From: Saccharothrix sp. NRRL B-16314
GTDB lineage: Bacteria; Actinomycetota; Actinomycetes; Mycobacteriales; Pseudonocardiaceae
Length of the DNA: 64,000 nucleotides
Direction: 5' to 3'
NCBI RefSeq assembly: GCF_000716595.1
Contig: NZ_JNXC01000005.1
Coordinates: 124,001 to 188,000, forward strand
A program made the position numbers and the translations under genes. Under the pieces are notes generated by a model. It was given only the letters and a program-made list of their open reading frames with translations, was not told the origin of the DNA and made no database searches. Within the stretch, counting starts at the first letter, position 1, and each line of letters opens with the position of its first letter. Of the stretch, positions 1 through 8,458 are shown in pieces.

Positions 1-1
1 T

Positions 2-1312
2 TCGAAGGTCGCGGTGCTGTGCCGCAACCACCGCGGTTTCCTGGAGACCGTGACCGCGTGCGTGAAGCTCGGCGCGCACAGCGTGCTGCTCAACACGGGG
101 TTGAGCGCGGGCCAAGTCGCGACCGTGCTGCGCGAGCAGGACGTGGCCGTGGTCGTCGCGGACACCGAGTTCCGCGGCCTGCTGGCCAACGCGCCGCGCA
201 AGGTGCGCCGGGTGATGGCGTGGGTCGACGGCGGCACCAAGAGCAGGACGCTGGAGGAGCTGATCGCGAACTCCCCCGCCACACCGCTGCCAGCACGTCC
301 GCCGCGCGGCCGGATGATCGTGCTGACCTCCGGCACCACGGGTGCGCCCAAGGGCGCGAAGCGACCGGAACCGGGCGGCCTCACGCCCGCCGCCGCGTTG
401 CTGTCCCGCATCCCGCTGAAGGCCGGCGACCGGTTCTCCGTGCCCGCGCCGCTGTTCCACACGTGGGGCCTGGCCGCGGTCCAGATCGGGCTCGTGCTCG
501 GCGCGACGCTGGTGCTGCGCCGGAAGTTCGACCCGGCGCTGACCGTCGCCGACGCCCGCGAGCACCGCTGCGACGCGCTGTTCGTCGCTCCCGTGATGCT
601 GCAGCGCATCCTGGAACTGGCCGACCGACCGCGCCTGCCGGACCTGCGGGTCGTCGCGTCCAGCGGCTCGGCGCTGCCGCCCGCGGTGGCGCGGCGGTGC
701 CTCCGAGACCTCGGCCCGGTCCTCTACAACCTGTACGGCTCCACCGAGGTGTCCTGGGTGACCATCGCCCGCCCGGACGAGTTGGCGCGGCACCCGGACA
801 CGGCGGGTCGGCCGCCGTTCGGCACCCGGCTGGAGATCCTGGACGACGAGGGCCGCGCGGTGCCCGTCGGCGCCACCGGCCGCATCTTCGTGGCCAACGA
901 GATGCTGTTCGACGGCTACACCGACGGCGCGGGCAAGGAGGTCCGGAACGGCCTGATGTCGACCGGTGACGTCGGCTACCGCGACGACGACGGCCTGCTG
1001 TTCGTGGCCGGCCGGGACGACGAGATGATCGTCTCGGGCGGCGAGAACGTGTACCCGCGCGAGGTCGAGGACCTGCTCTCCGGTCTGGCCGGTGTGCGTG
1101 AGGTGGCCGTGGTCGGCGTTCCCGACGAGCGGTTCGGCCAACGGCTCGCCGCCTACGTGGTGTGCGAGGAGCCGGGCGGGCTGGACGAGGACGCGGTCCG
1201 CGAGCACGTGCGCGTCAACCTGGCCAGGTTCTCCGTGCCGCGCGACGTCGTGTTCCTCGACACCCTGCCGCGCAACGCGACCGGGAAGGTGCTGAAGCGG
1301 GACCTGCGGTGA
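2..1312 (+). CDS. AMP-dependent acyl-CoA synthetase/ligase, 5'-truncated by window edge
   Basis: This is the C-terminal ~436 residues of an ANL-superfamily enzyme that adenylates a carboxylic acid and transfers it to CoA. The frame is open to the window edge, so the true start lies upstream. Visible core motifs, in order, are the phosphate-binding loop TSGTTGAPKGAK, the adenine motif YGSTE, the STGD motif, the hinge region GRDDEMIVSGGENVYPREVE and the C-terminal catalytic lysine in PRNATGKVLKRDLR. The order and spacing match FadD-like acyl-CoA synthetases. The substrate cannot be told from the sequence. It is followed by 220 bp before the next small gene, so it is probably the last gene of its transcription unit. 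Confidence 0.93.
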   Translation, partial: SKVAVLCRNHRGFLETVTACVKLGAHSVLLNTGLSAGQVATVLREQDVAVVVADTEFRGLLANAPRKVRRVMAWVDGGTKSRTLEELIANSPATPLPARPPRGRMIVLTSGTTGAPKGAKRPEPGGLTPAAALLSRIPLKAGDRFSVPAPLFHTWGLAAVQIGLVLGATLVLRRKFDPALTVADAREHRCDALFVAPVMLQRILELADRPRLPDLRVVASSGSALPPAVARRCLRDLGPVLYNLYGSTEVSWVTIARPDELARHPDTAGRPPFGTRLEILDDEGRAVPVGATGRIFVANEMLFDGYTDGAGKEVRNGLMSTGDVGYRDDDGLLFVAGRDDEMIVSGGENVYPREVEDLLSGLAGVREVAVVGVPDERFGQRLAAYVVCEEPGGLDEDAVREHVRVNLARFSVPRDVVFLDTLPRNATGKVLKRDLR

Positions 1313-1534
1313 GCGCCCATCACTTCCGCGGACCGGGCTCGTTGACGGTCGTGGAGGAGCCTCTCCGGGGCGCCTCTCAGGGGGTATCGCCTGGTTGGCC
1401 TAGTCACAAGTGTGGTGATGACCGTGACGACCCGCGTGTGCCATGCTCCGCTTGGATGCTTTCGGGCGTCCCCTGCGGACCGGATCCGGCTCCCCCTGCC
1501 GACAAGAGCCGCTACGAATGAACGGAGTTCGACG

Positions 1535-1684
1535 ATGGTTGTGCACTCCCTGCACAAGATCATGGCCGCGCTGGCCGTCTGCGCCGGTCTCGCGGTCGTC
1601 GTGGGTGTGCCCGCCGCTGCCGCCTTCCAGGGTGAGAGCGCCGTGGCCCAGGCCTTCCAGGCGCCGTACTCGATCCACCCGTGA
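1535..1684 (+). CDS. tiny secreted peptide (49 aa), unknown function
   Basis: A 49-codon ORF starts at ATG 1535 with CGGAG eight bases upstream. The product has a positively charged start (VHSLHK), a hydrophobic stretch (IMAALAVCAGLAVVVGV) and a PAAAA-type signal peptidase site, leaving a mature peptide of roughly 25 residues beginning FQGESAVAQ. I do not recognise a family. It stands alone between the acyl-CoA synthetase and the PH-domain pair. A second peptide of the same general design lies at 42918-43088, without clear sequence similarity in the mature part. An in-frame upstream start (1412) would put non-signal-like residues in front and is less likely. Confidence 0.6.
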   Translation: MVVHSLHKIMAALAVCAGLAVVVGVPAAAAFQGESAVAQAFQAPYSIHP

Positions 1685-1756
1685 GCCGCGCCGTGCGGTC
1701 CTGACACCGCTCTCGGGGCCGGGTTCTCGCGCACGCGGACTCGGCCTTGAGGCACA

Positions 1757-2257
1757 GTGGACGGCGTGAGCAGCGAAGTGTTGCGCCTGCGTGCGCCGCG
1801 GCACCAGGTGAGCCGCAAGTCGATCACCCTCTGGACCCTCCACGCGTTGATCGGCTGGACGGTGCTGCTGGTGCCGCAAGCGGTCGTGCTGATCTTCGCC
1901 GCGACCCCCTTGCAGGTCGCCGCCGCGATCGCCACCCTGGTGGTCGGCACCGCGCACACCCTGGTGATGCCGCGCTGGCGGTACCGGGTGCACCGCTGGG
2001 AGGCCACGCCGGACGCGGTGTACACGCTGGCGGGCTGGCTGAACCAGGAGTGGCGCATCGCGCCCGTCTCGCGCATCCAGACCGTCGACACCAAGCGCGG
2101 TCCGCTGCAGCAGCTGCTCGGCCTGTCCACGGTCACCGTGACCACCGCGTCGGCGGCGGGCCCCGTGTCCATCGAAGGCCTGGACCACGACGCGGCGGTG
2201 CGGCTGGCGGACGAGCTGACCACCACCACCCAGGCCACGCCGGGTGATGCCACGTGA
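1757..2257 (+). CDS. PH domain-containing membrane protein (YdbS-like)
   Basis: A 166-residue protein with two hydrophobic segments near the N terminus (about residues 25-65) followed by a bacterial PH domain (bPH2/DUF304) with the signature RYRVHRWEATPDAVYTLAGWL and a VSRIQTVDTKRGPLQQLLGL stretch. It starts at GTG 1757, with an in-frame GTG three codons later. Its stop overlaps the next gene's start by 4 bp (GTGA), so the two are almost certainly co-transcribed and translationally coupled. YdbS/YdbT-type pairs are membrane proteins of poorly defined function, linked in Bacillus to resistance to certain antimicrobials. Confidence 0.87.
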   Translation: MDGVSSEVLRLRAPRHQVSRKSITLWTLHALIGWTVLLVPQAVVLIFAATPLQVAAAIATLVVGTAHTLVMPRWRYRVHRWEATPDAVYTLAGWLNQEWRIAPVSRIQTVDTKRGPLQQLLGLSTVTVTTASAAGPVSIEGLDHDAAVRLADELTTTTQATPGDAT

Positions 2258-3741
2258 CCACCGAACTGCCCGCCGCGCCGGAGTACGCCGAACCGGTGGT
2301 GGACTGGCACCGGCTGGACGTGCGCATGCTCATCGTCCGCCCGCTGAACGAGATGGTCGGCCTGATCCCGCTGTTCATCGGCCTGCTGGTGCTCGGCAAG
2401 GGCGAGACCTGGCGGTTCCTGGCCAGCGGCGGCGTGATCGTGGCGATCGTGCTCTTCGGACTGCTGCGCTGGATCAGCACCCGCTACCGGATCACCACCG
2501 AGCAGGTCGAGCTGCACACCGGGCTGCTCGTGCGCAAGCGCCTCGCGGTGCCGCGCGACCGCATCCGGACCGTCGACCTGACCGCGAAGCTCGGGCACCG
2601 GCTGTTCGGGTTGTCCGCGATCCGGGTCGGCACCGGGCAGCGCGACCAGCCCGGCGAGGACGGCCTGACCCTGGACGCGGTGTCGTCGGCCGAGGCCGAG
2701 CGCCTGCGCGTGCTGCTGCTCACCACCGCCAAGTCGGAGGCCCCGACCGAGGCCGTGGTCGCCCGGCCGGGTGTCGTGCTGTCCGAGTGGGACAACCGGT
2801 GGCTGCGGTACGCGCCGTTGACGCTGTCCGGCCTGGTGGCCGCCGGTGCGCTGTTCGGCTTCGTGATGAACTTCGCGCGGGAGCTGGACATCGAGGTGCT
2901 GGACCCGATGACGGAGGCCGCGCACTGGGTCGCGGAGCAGCCGATCGGGTTGACCGTCGCGCTGTTCGCGGGCGTGGTGCTGCTGGTCGCGACCCTCGGA
3001 TCGGTGCTGGTGTACGTGGTGCAGTTCTGGGGCTACCGGCTGACCCGTGAGCCGGACGACACCGTCCGGGTGCGCCGCGGCCTGCTCACCACGCGTTCGG
3101 TTTCCGTTGCGGAGCAACGACTTCGTGGCGTCGAGCTGGTCGAACCGCTGCTGCTGCGCGCCGGGCGCGGCGCGCACGCCAAGACCGTCACCACCGGTTT
3201 GGGGCGCAAGGGCGAGAGCAACCTGCTGCTGCCGCCCGCGCCCGTCTCCGAAGCCCACCGCGTGTCGGCGGAAGCCTTGCGGCAGGCCGAGTCTCCGACG
3301 CGGACCCCGCTGCGGCGTCACCCGATGGCGGCGCTGCGGCGTCGGATGGTGCGCGCCGTGGTGCCGTTGTTGGTGCTCGCGGCGGTGCTGGCGTGGTTCG
3401 CGCCGAGCTGGACGTGGCAGGTCGTGCTGGCGCTGGTGCCGTTCTCCGCGGCCCTGGGCTGGGACCGCTACCGCTCGCTCGGCCACGCGCTGACCGACCG
3501 CTACCTGCTCGCCCGCGCGGGCTCGGCGATCCGGGAAACCGTGGCGCTGCAACGCACCGGCATCATCGGGTGGCGCATCTACCGCTCGTTCTTCCAACGC
3601 CGTGCGGGCCTGGTCACGATCTCCGCCACCACCGCCGCGGGCGACGGCGCGTACCACGTGATCGACGTGGCCGAGGGTGACGGGCTGGCGCTGGCCGACG
3701 AGGCGGTGCCGGGCTTGCTGCGGCCGTTCCTGGAGCGCTAG
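2254..3741 (+). CDS. PH domain-containing membrane protein (YdbT-like)
   Basis: A 495-residue membrane protein carrying three bPH2/DUF304 segments separated by paired transmembrane helices. The first PH block follows TRYRITTEQVELHTGLL, the second follows GYRLTREPDDTVRVRRGLL, and the third follows GHALTDRYLLARAGS. Hydrophobic pairs lie near residues 35-75, 185-250 and 365-400. It begins at GTG 2254, overlapping the preceding YdbS-like gene by 4 bp. Its stop also overlaps by 4 bp the stop of the convergent GlxA-type regulator. The two proteins probably form one membrane complex; no enzymatic motif is seen. Confidence 0.88.
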   Translation: MTTELPAAPEYAEPVVDWHRLDVRMLIVRPLNEMVGLIPLFIGLLVLGKGETWRFLASGGVIVAIVLFGLLRWISTRYRITTEQVELHTGLLVRKRLAVPRDRIRTVDLTAKLGHRLFGLSAIRVGTGQRDQPGEDGLTLDAVSSAEAERLRVLLLTTAKSEAPTEAVVARPGVVLSEWDNRWLRYAPLTLSGLVAAGALFGFVMNFARELDIEVLDPMTEAAHWVAEQPIGLTVALFAGVVLLVATLGSVLVYVVQFWGYRLTREPDDTVRVRRGLLTTRSVSVAEQRLRGVELVEPLLLRAGRGAHAKTVTTGLGRKGESNLLLPPAPVSEAHRVSAEALRQAESPTRTPLRRHPMAALRRRMVRAVVPLLVLAAVLAWFAPSWTWQVVLALVPFSAALGWDRYRSLGHALTDRYLLARAGSAIRETVALQRTGIIGWRIYRSFFQRRAGLVTISATTAAGDGAYHVIDVAEGDGLALADEAVPGLLRPFLER

Positions 3742-4721
3742 GCGGTGCGGAACGTGGTGCGGTAGGCGCTGGGCGCGACACCCAGCGTCGCGCTCATCTG
3801 CTGCCGCAACGCCGCGCCCGTGCCGAAACCGGACCGCCGGGCCACCTGGTCGACCGCCAGGTCCGTCGTCTCCAACAGGTGCCGGGCCCGCTCGACGCGC
3901 TGCTGGATGATCCACTTCGCCGGGCTCGCCCCCGTCTCCTCCCGGAACCGGCGGGTGAACGTGCGCACGCTCATCCGCACGTGGGCGGCCAGCACGCGCA
4001 GGTCGAGCGGCTCGTCCAGGTGCTCCAGCGCCCAGGCGCGGGCGGGCGCGGTGGAGGTGTCGGCTTCGTCCGGGATCGTGCGCACGATGTACTGCGACTG
4101 GCCACCGGGCCGCCACGGCGGCACGACGCACCGGCGCGCGGCCAGGTTGGCGATCCGACTGCCGTGGTCGTGCCGGACGACGTGCAGGCAGAGGTCGACG
4201 CCCGCGCCGACACCGGCCGACGTGAGGACGTCGCCCTCGTCCATGAACAGGACGTCCGGGTCGAGGTCGACGTCCGGGAACAGCCTGCGGAAGTTGTCCG
4301 CGTGCGCCCAGTGCGTGGTGGCCCGGCGTCCGTCCAGCAGACCGGCCGCGGCCAGCACGAACGCGCCCGTGCAGATCGACATCATCCGCGCGCCCCGGTC
4401 CGCCGCCGCGCGGAGGGCGTCCAGCACCGGCGGCTCCAGCGTGCCGTCCACCAGCACCTTCGCCCCGTAGTGCACGCCCGCCGCGATCACCGTGTCCGCT
4501 TCGGCCAGCAGCTCCAGGCCGTGGTCGGGGACGAGGGTGAAGGCCGCCGACGTGCGCACCGGCCGACCGCCGGGCGTGCAGATCCGCACCCGGTAGAACC
4601 GCCGCTCGTCCTCGTCGCGGGCGGCGTTGAGGATCTGCGTCGGCGTGCCGAGGTCGAACGTCACGACCTCGTCCAGCGCGAGCACGGCGACCTGGTGGCG
4701 GAGGTCCGCGGCCGGATTCAT
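3738..4721 (-). CDS. GlxA family AraC-type transcriptional regulator
   Basis: A 327-residue protein with an N-terminal DJ-1/PfpI-like class I amidotransferase fold (about residues 10-185), recognisable from LALDEVVTFDLGTPTQIL and the nucleophile-elbow segment MSICTGAFVLAAAGLLDGR. A C-terminal AraC HTH domain (about 220-320) carries VRMSVRTFTRRFREETGASP and the family end AVDQVARRSGFG. This is the normal GlxA architecture. It is divergent from the MFS exporter at 4794 across 72 bp, so control of that transporter is a reasonable inference. Family members often sense small nitrogen compounds, but the ligand here is unknown. Confidence 0.92.
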   Translation of the reverse strand: MNPAADLRHQVAVLALDEVVTFDLGTPTQILNAARDEDERRFYRVRICTPGGRPVRTSAAFTLVPDHGLELLAEADTVIAAGVHYGAKVLVDGTLEPPVLDALRAAADRGARMMSICTGAFVLAAAGLLDGRRATTHWAHADNFRRLFPDVDLDPDVLFMDEGDVLTSAGVGAGVDLCLHVVRHDHGSRIANLAARRCVVPPWRPGGQSQYIVRTIPDEADTSTAPARAWALEHLDEPLDLRVLAAHVRMSVRTFTRRFREETGASPAKWIIQQRVERARHLLETTDLAVDQVARRSGFGTGAALRQQMSATLGVAPSAYRTTFRTA

Positions 4722-4793
4722 GGCCGGATTCTTTCACATGATGGCCATCAAGCCACTTTCGTCGGGTCGGGGTGTTCACCGACGCTTACCGGC

Positions 4794-6089
4794 GTGATTC
4801 GCAGCAAGCAGAACTGGGCATGGGTGGTCGCCGGCGTCGCGTTCATCGCGCTGGTCGGCGCCGCGGCGTTCCGGGCGACCCCGGGCGCGTTGATCGAACC
4901 GCTGCAGAGCGAGTTCGGCTGGTCCACCAGCACCATCGGGCTCGCCGTGTCGGTCAACCTGATGTTGTTCGGGCTCACCGCGCCGTTCGCCGCCGCGCTG
5001 ATGGAACGGCTCGGCGTGCGCAAGGTCGTGGCGTCGGCGTTGACGCTGGTCGCGGTGGGCAGCGGGTTGACCGTGTTCATGACGACGGCGTGGCAGCTGG
5101 TGCTGTTCTGGGGCGTCCTGGTCGGCCTGGGCACCGGCTCGATGGCGCTGGCGTTCGTGGCCACCATCACCGGCCGCTGGTTCGTCAAGCACCGGGGCCT
5201 CGTCACCGGCGTCCTCACGGCGGGCGGCGCGACCGGACAGCTGGTGTTCCTGCCCGCGGTGGCCGCGCTGTCCGAGGCGTCCGGCTGGCGCTCGGCGTCG
5301 CTGATGGTGTCCCTCGCGGCCCTCGCGGTGGTGCCCCTGGTGCTGCTGTTCCTCCGCGAGCACCCCGCCGACCTGGGGATTCCGCCCTACGGCGGTGACG
5401 AGGTCGTGCCCGTGCCACCGGCCTCCGGCGGTGCCGCCCGACGGGCCATCGGCGCCTTGACCAGCGCCGCCCGCACCGGGCCGTTCTGGTTCCTCGCCGC
5501 CGGGTTCGCCATCTGCGGCGCCACCACCAACGGCCTGGTCGGCACCCACTTCATCCCCGCCGCCCACGACCACGGCATGCCCACCACGACCGCCGCCGGT
5601 CTGCTCGCCCTGGTCGGTGTCTTCGACATCGCCGGGACGGTGCTGTCCGGCTGGCTCACCGACAAGGTCGACCCGCGGCTCCTGCTCGCCGTCTACTACG
5701 TGCTGCGCGGCGCGTCCCTGCTCGTCCTGCCGCAGTTGTTCCACGACTCGGTGCAGCCGTCGATGCTGGTGTTCATCATCTTCTACGGCCTGGACTGGGT
5801 GGCGACCGTCCCGCCGACGGTGGCGCTGTGCCGCGAGATCTTCGGCCTGTCCGCGCCGGTCGTGTTCGGCTGGGTCTTCGCGTCCCACCAGATCGGCGCG
5901 GCCCTCGCCGCCACCGCCGCGGGCCTCACCCGCGACCACTTCGGCGACTACGCGCCCGCCTGGTACGTCGCCGGCGTGCTCAGCATCAGCGCCGCGTTCC
6001 TGTCCATGAAGGTCAAGCGGTCACCGGCGTTTGCGGGAGGTCCCGAACAGCCCGCGCGTGATCTCACGCCCGAGGGCACTCGCGGCTGA
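4794..6089 (+). CDS. MFS transporter
   Basis: A 431-residue twelve-helix major facilitator protein. It begins at GTG 4794 (VIRSKQNWAWVVAGV); the frame stays open upstream but there antisense to the GlxA-type gene, so the nearer start is chosen. It has a MERLGVRKVV cytoplasmic loop between helices 2 and 3 and a KVDPRLLLA loop in the second half. The fold resembles the monocarboxylate/oxalate-formate antiporter branch. It is transcribed divergently from the GlxA-type regulator, its likely controller. Its last 69 bp overlap the 3' end of the convergent HerA-like gene, an unusually long coding overlap. Confidence 0.9.
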   Translation: MIRSKQNWAWVVAGVAFIALVGAAAFRATPGALIEPLQSEFGWSTSTIGLAVSVNLMLFGLTAPFAAALMERLGVRKVVASALTLVAVGSGLTVFMTTAWQLVLFWGVLVGLGTGSMALAFVATITGRWFVKHRGLVTGVLTAGGATGQLVFLPAVAALSEASGWRSASLMVSLAALAVVPLVLLFLREHPADLGIPPYGGDEVVPVPPASGGAARRAIGALTSAARTGPFWFLAAGFAICGATTNGLVGTHFIPAAHDHGMPTTTAAGLLALVGVFDIAGTVLSGWLTDKVDPRLLLAVYYVLRGASLLVLPQLFHDSVQPSMLVFIIFYGLDWVATVPPTVALCREIFGLSAPVVFGWVFASHQIGAALAATAAGLTRDHFGDYAPAWYVAGVLSISAAFLSMKVKRSPAFAGGPEQPARDLTPEGTRG

Positions 6090-7553
6090 CCGGAGGAACG
6101 ACTTCACCGCCGTGTTCCCGAGCACCTGCTGCACCACACCGGGATCTTCACGCTCGGGCTTCCGCTGTGGTGCCTCCCGTGGCGCCTCCTGCTGCTCCGC
6201 TTCCCCGGCAGGGGGCGCCACCTTGGCGGTCAGCTTCTCGTACGCCGACTCGCGGTCGACCGTCTCCGAGTACTTGCCGTGCAACTCCGACGACCCGGCC
6301 ACCTGCTTGATCGCGTCCGCCCCGATGGTGTCCATCAAGGACCGCGGCGCGCGCAGCCTGGTCCACGCCACCGGCGTCGGCGCGCCCTTCTCGCTCAGCA
6401 CCGTCACCACGGCCTCACCGATGCCCAGCGACGTCAACGCCTCGTCCAGCTCGTAGTGCGGCGTCGTCGGGTACGTCTTGACCGCCTTCGCCAGCGCCGC
6501 CTGGTCCTCCGGCGTGAACGCCCGCAGCGCGTGCTGAACCCGTGCGCCCAGCTGCGACAGCACCGCGTTCGGCACGTCCGTCGGCAGCTGCGTGCAGAAG
6601 AACACGCCCACACCCTTGGACCGGATCAGCTTCACCGTCTGCGTGATCCGCTCCAGGAACGCCTTCGACGCGTCCGCGAACACCAGGTGCGCCTCGTCGA
6701 AGAAGAACACCAGCTTCGGCTTGTCGAGGTCGCCCTCCTCCGGCAGCTCCTCGAACAGCTCCGCCAGCAACCACATCAGGAACGTGGAGAACAGCGCGGG
6801 CCGGGACTGGAGGTCGGCCAGCTCCAGCAGCGACACCACGCCCTTGCCGTCCGCGACCCGCATCAGGTCGCGCGGGTCCAGCTCGGGCTCGCCGAAGAAC
6901 GTGTCGCCGCCCTGCGCCTCCAGGTTCACCAACGACCGCAGGATCACCCCCGCCGTCGCCGACGAGACGCCGCCCAGGCCCTTCAGGTCCGCTTTGCCCT
7001 CTTCGCCGGTGAGGTGCGTGATCACCGAGCGGAGGTCTTTGATGTCCAGCAGCGGGAGGCCGCGGGCGTCGGCCCAGTGGAAGATCAGGCCGAGCGTGGA
7101 CTCCTGGGTGTCGTTGAGCCCCAGCACCTTCGACAGCAAGATCGGCCCGAAGCTGGTCACGGTCGCGCGCACCGGCACGCCGACGCCGCCCGTGCCCAGG
7201 GACAGGAACTGCACGGGGTACGCCTGCGGCTGCCAGTCGTCACCGGTCTCGGCGGCCCGCGACGTGACCCGGTCACCGCCCTCGCCCGGCCGGGACAGGC
7301 CCGACAGGTCGCCCTTCACGTCCGCCATGACCACCGGCACACCCGCCGCCGACAGCTGCTCGGCGATCAGCTGCAACGTCTTCGTCTTGCCGGTTCCGGT
7401 CGCGCCCGCCACCAGGCCGTGCCGGTTCAGCGTCGCCAACGGGAGCCGCACGTGCGCGGTCGACTCGACCGCTCCGTCCACCAGCACCGCACCGAGTTCG
7501 ATGGCCGCGCCCTCCGAGGCGTAACCGGCAGCGATATCGCTCTGGGCCGTCAT
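6021..7553 (-). CDS. DUF853 / HerA-like helicase-domain ATPase
   Basis: A ~510-residue ATPase of the DUF853 family (YjgR-like, HerA/FtsK superfamily). It shows Walker A ATGTGKTKTLQ, a Walker B strand LVFFFDEAHLVF, an arginine-finger region IRSKGVGVFFCTQLPTDVPN and a charged, proline-rich tail ending GLFGTSRKRR. Two close ATGs are possible (7559 and 7553). I prefer 7553 because TACGCT, a good actinobacterial -10, sits seven bases upstream, which fits a leaderless mRNA. Function is uncharacterised; HerA relatives pump or process DNA. The gene is divergent from orn and overlaps the MFS gene at its 3' end. Confidence 0.9.
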   Translation of the reverse strand: MTAQSDIAAGYASEGAAIELGAVLVDGAVESTAHVRLPLATLNRHGLVAGATGTGKTKTLQLIAEQLSAAGVPVVMADVKGDLSGLSRPGEGGDRVTSRAAETGDDWQPQAYPVQFLSLGTGGVGVPVRATVTSFGPILLSKVLGLNDTQESTLGLIFHWADARGLPLLDIKDLRSVITHLTGEEGKADLKGLGGVSSATAGVILRSLVNLEAQGGDTFFGEPELDPRDLMRVADGKGVVSLLELADLQSRPALFSTFLMWLLAELFEELPEEGDLDKPKLVFFFDEAHLVFADASKAFLERITQTVKLIRSKGVGVFFCTQLPTDVPNAVLSQLGARVQHALRAFTPEDQAALAKAVKTYPTTPHYELDEALTSLGIGEAVVTVLSEKGAPTPVAWTRLRAPRSLMDTIGADAIKQVAGSSELHGKYSETVDRESAYEKLTAKVAPPAGEAEQQEAPREAPQRKPEREDPGVVQQVLGNTAVKSFLRSAASALGREITRGLFGTSRKRR

Positions 7554-7636
7554 TGCCATGAGCGTAATGAGATTGGTAGGGGCCGCCACCCGAAGCGACG
7601 CGGGGCCGGGACGGCCGGGCGACTAGGCTCGCCCGC

Positions 7637-8248
7637 GTGATGGATCGCTTGGTGTGGATCGACTGCGAGATGACGGGCCTCGACCTGGGCAAGGACGCCT
7701 TGATCGAGATCGCGGCGCTGGTGACGGACGCGGAGCTGAACGTGCTCGGCGAGGGTGTCGACGTGGTGATCCACGCCGACGACACAGCGCTCGACTCGAT
7801 GCCGGACGTCGTCATGCAGATGCACGCCAAGTCCGGGCTGACCGAGGAGGTCCGGCGGTCCGCGGTGACGCTGGCCGACGCCGAGGCCCAGGTGCTGGCG
7901 TACATCAAGGAGTGGGTGCCGGACCCGCGCACCGCACCGCTGGCCGGCAACTCGATCGCCACGGACCGCGGGTTCATCGCCCGTGACATGCCCGAACTCG
8001 ACGCACACCTGCACTACCGGATGGTCGACGTGTCGTCGATCAAGGAGCTGTGCCGGCGCTGGTACCCGCGCATCTACTACGCCCAGCCCGGCAAGGGCCT
8101 GGCGCACCGCGCGCTCGCCGACATCCGGGAGTCCATCCGGGAGCTGGCGTACTACCGGCGCACGGCGTTCGTGGCTCAGCCGGGGCCGTCGTCGGAGCAG
8201 GCGCAGGCGGTCGCCGCCGAGCTGCTGGCCGCCGACCGGGTCGAATAG
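7637..8248 (+). CDS. orn: oligoribonuclease
   Basis: A 203-residue DEDDh 3'-5' exoribonuclease that degrades 2-5 nt RNAs and linear dinucleotides such as pGpG. The exonuclease motifs are clear: IDCEMTGLD (motif I, D and E), [18 protein letters not shown] (motif II) and [18 protein letters not shown] (motif III with H and D). Length and the [15 protein letters not shown] segment are typical of Orn. The start may be GTG 7637 or the adjacent ATG 7640. It lies just upstream of tRNA-His, an arrangement seen in other actinomycetes. Confidence 0.97.
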   Translation: MMDRLVWIDCEMTGLDLGKDALIEIAALVTDAELNVLGEGVDVVIHADDTALDSMPDVVMQMHAKSGLTEEVRRSAVTLADAEAQVLAYIKEWVPDPRTAPLAGNSIATDRGFIARDMPELDAHLHYRMVDVSSIKELCRRWYPRIYYAQPGKGLAHRALADIRESIRELAYYRRTAFVAQPGPSSEQAQAVAAELLAADRVE

Positions 8249-8311
8249 GGTCGATTTCAGGACCGGAGGCAGGGCACTGTATGCTCTCTTCCGCCGGGTC
8301 AGCCGGTCTTG

Positions 8312-8387
8312 GTGGGTGTAGCTCAGCTGGCAGAGCACTGGGTTGTGATCCCAGGTGTCGCGGGTTCAAGTCCCGTCACTCACCCCA
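8312..8387 (+). tRNA. tRNA-His (GTG)
   Basis: The cloverleaf has a 7-bp acceptor stem (GTGGGTG with CACTCAC, one G-U pair), D arm GCTCAGCTGGCAGAGC, anticodon loop TTGTGAT with anticodon GTG, and T arm GGGTTCAAGTCCC. The discriminator is C73 and the encoded CCA is present. A G at 8311 provides the G-1 that is the hallmark identity element of tRNA-His. It is followed immediately by a strong intrinsic terminator. Confidence 0.97.
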
Positions 8388-8394
8388 AGCGGAA

Positions 8395-8431
8395 CGCCCC
8401 TCGACGGACTTGTCGAGGGGCGTCTTCTTTT
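8395..8431 (+). terminator. intrinsic terminator after tRNA-His
   Basis: An 11-bp perfect stem (CGCCCCTCGAC with GTCGAGGGGCG) around a six-base loop is followed by TCTTCTTTT. A classical hairpin plus T-tract immediately 3' of the tRNA CCA. Confidence 0.92.
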
Positions 8432-8458
8432 GTCCCTACTTTGTCCTGCGGAGTTGCC

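Noticed and set aside
1153..4779. Very long open frame on the minus strand across several genes
   Set aside because: It is a GC-rich shadow frame: low-complexity Arg/Pro/Gly-rich, antisense to well-supported genes.
8309..8458. N-terminal extension of the ABC-F protein
   Set aside because: It would translate tRNA-His and its terminator; ATG 8459 has a proper RBS and the family-like start.
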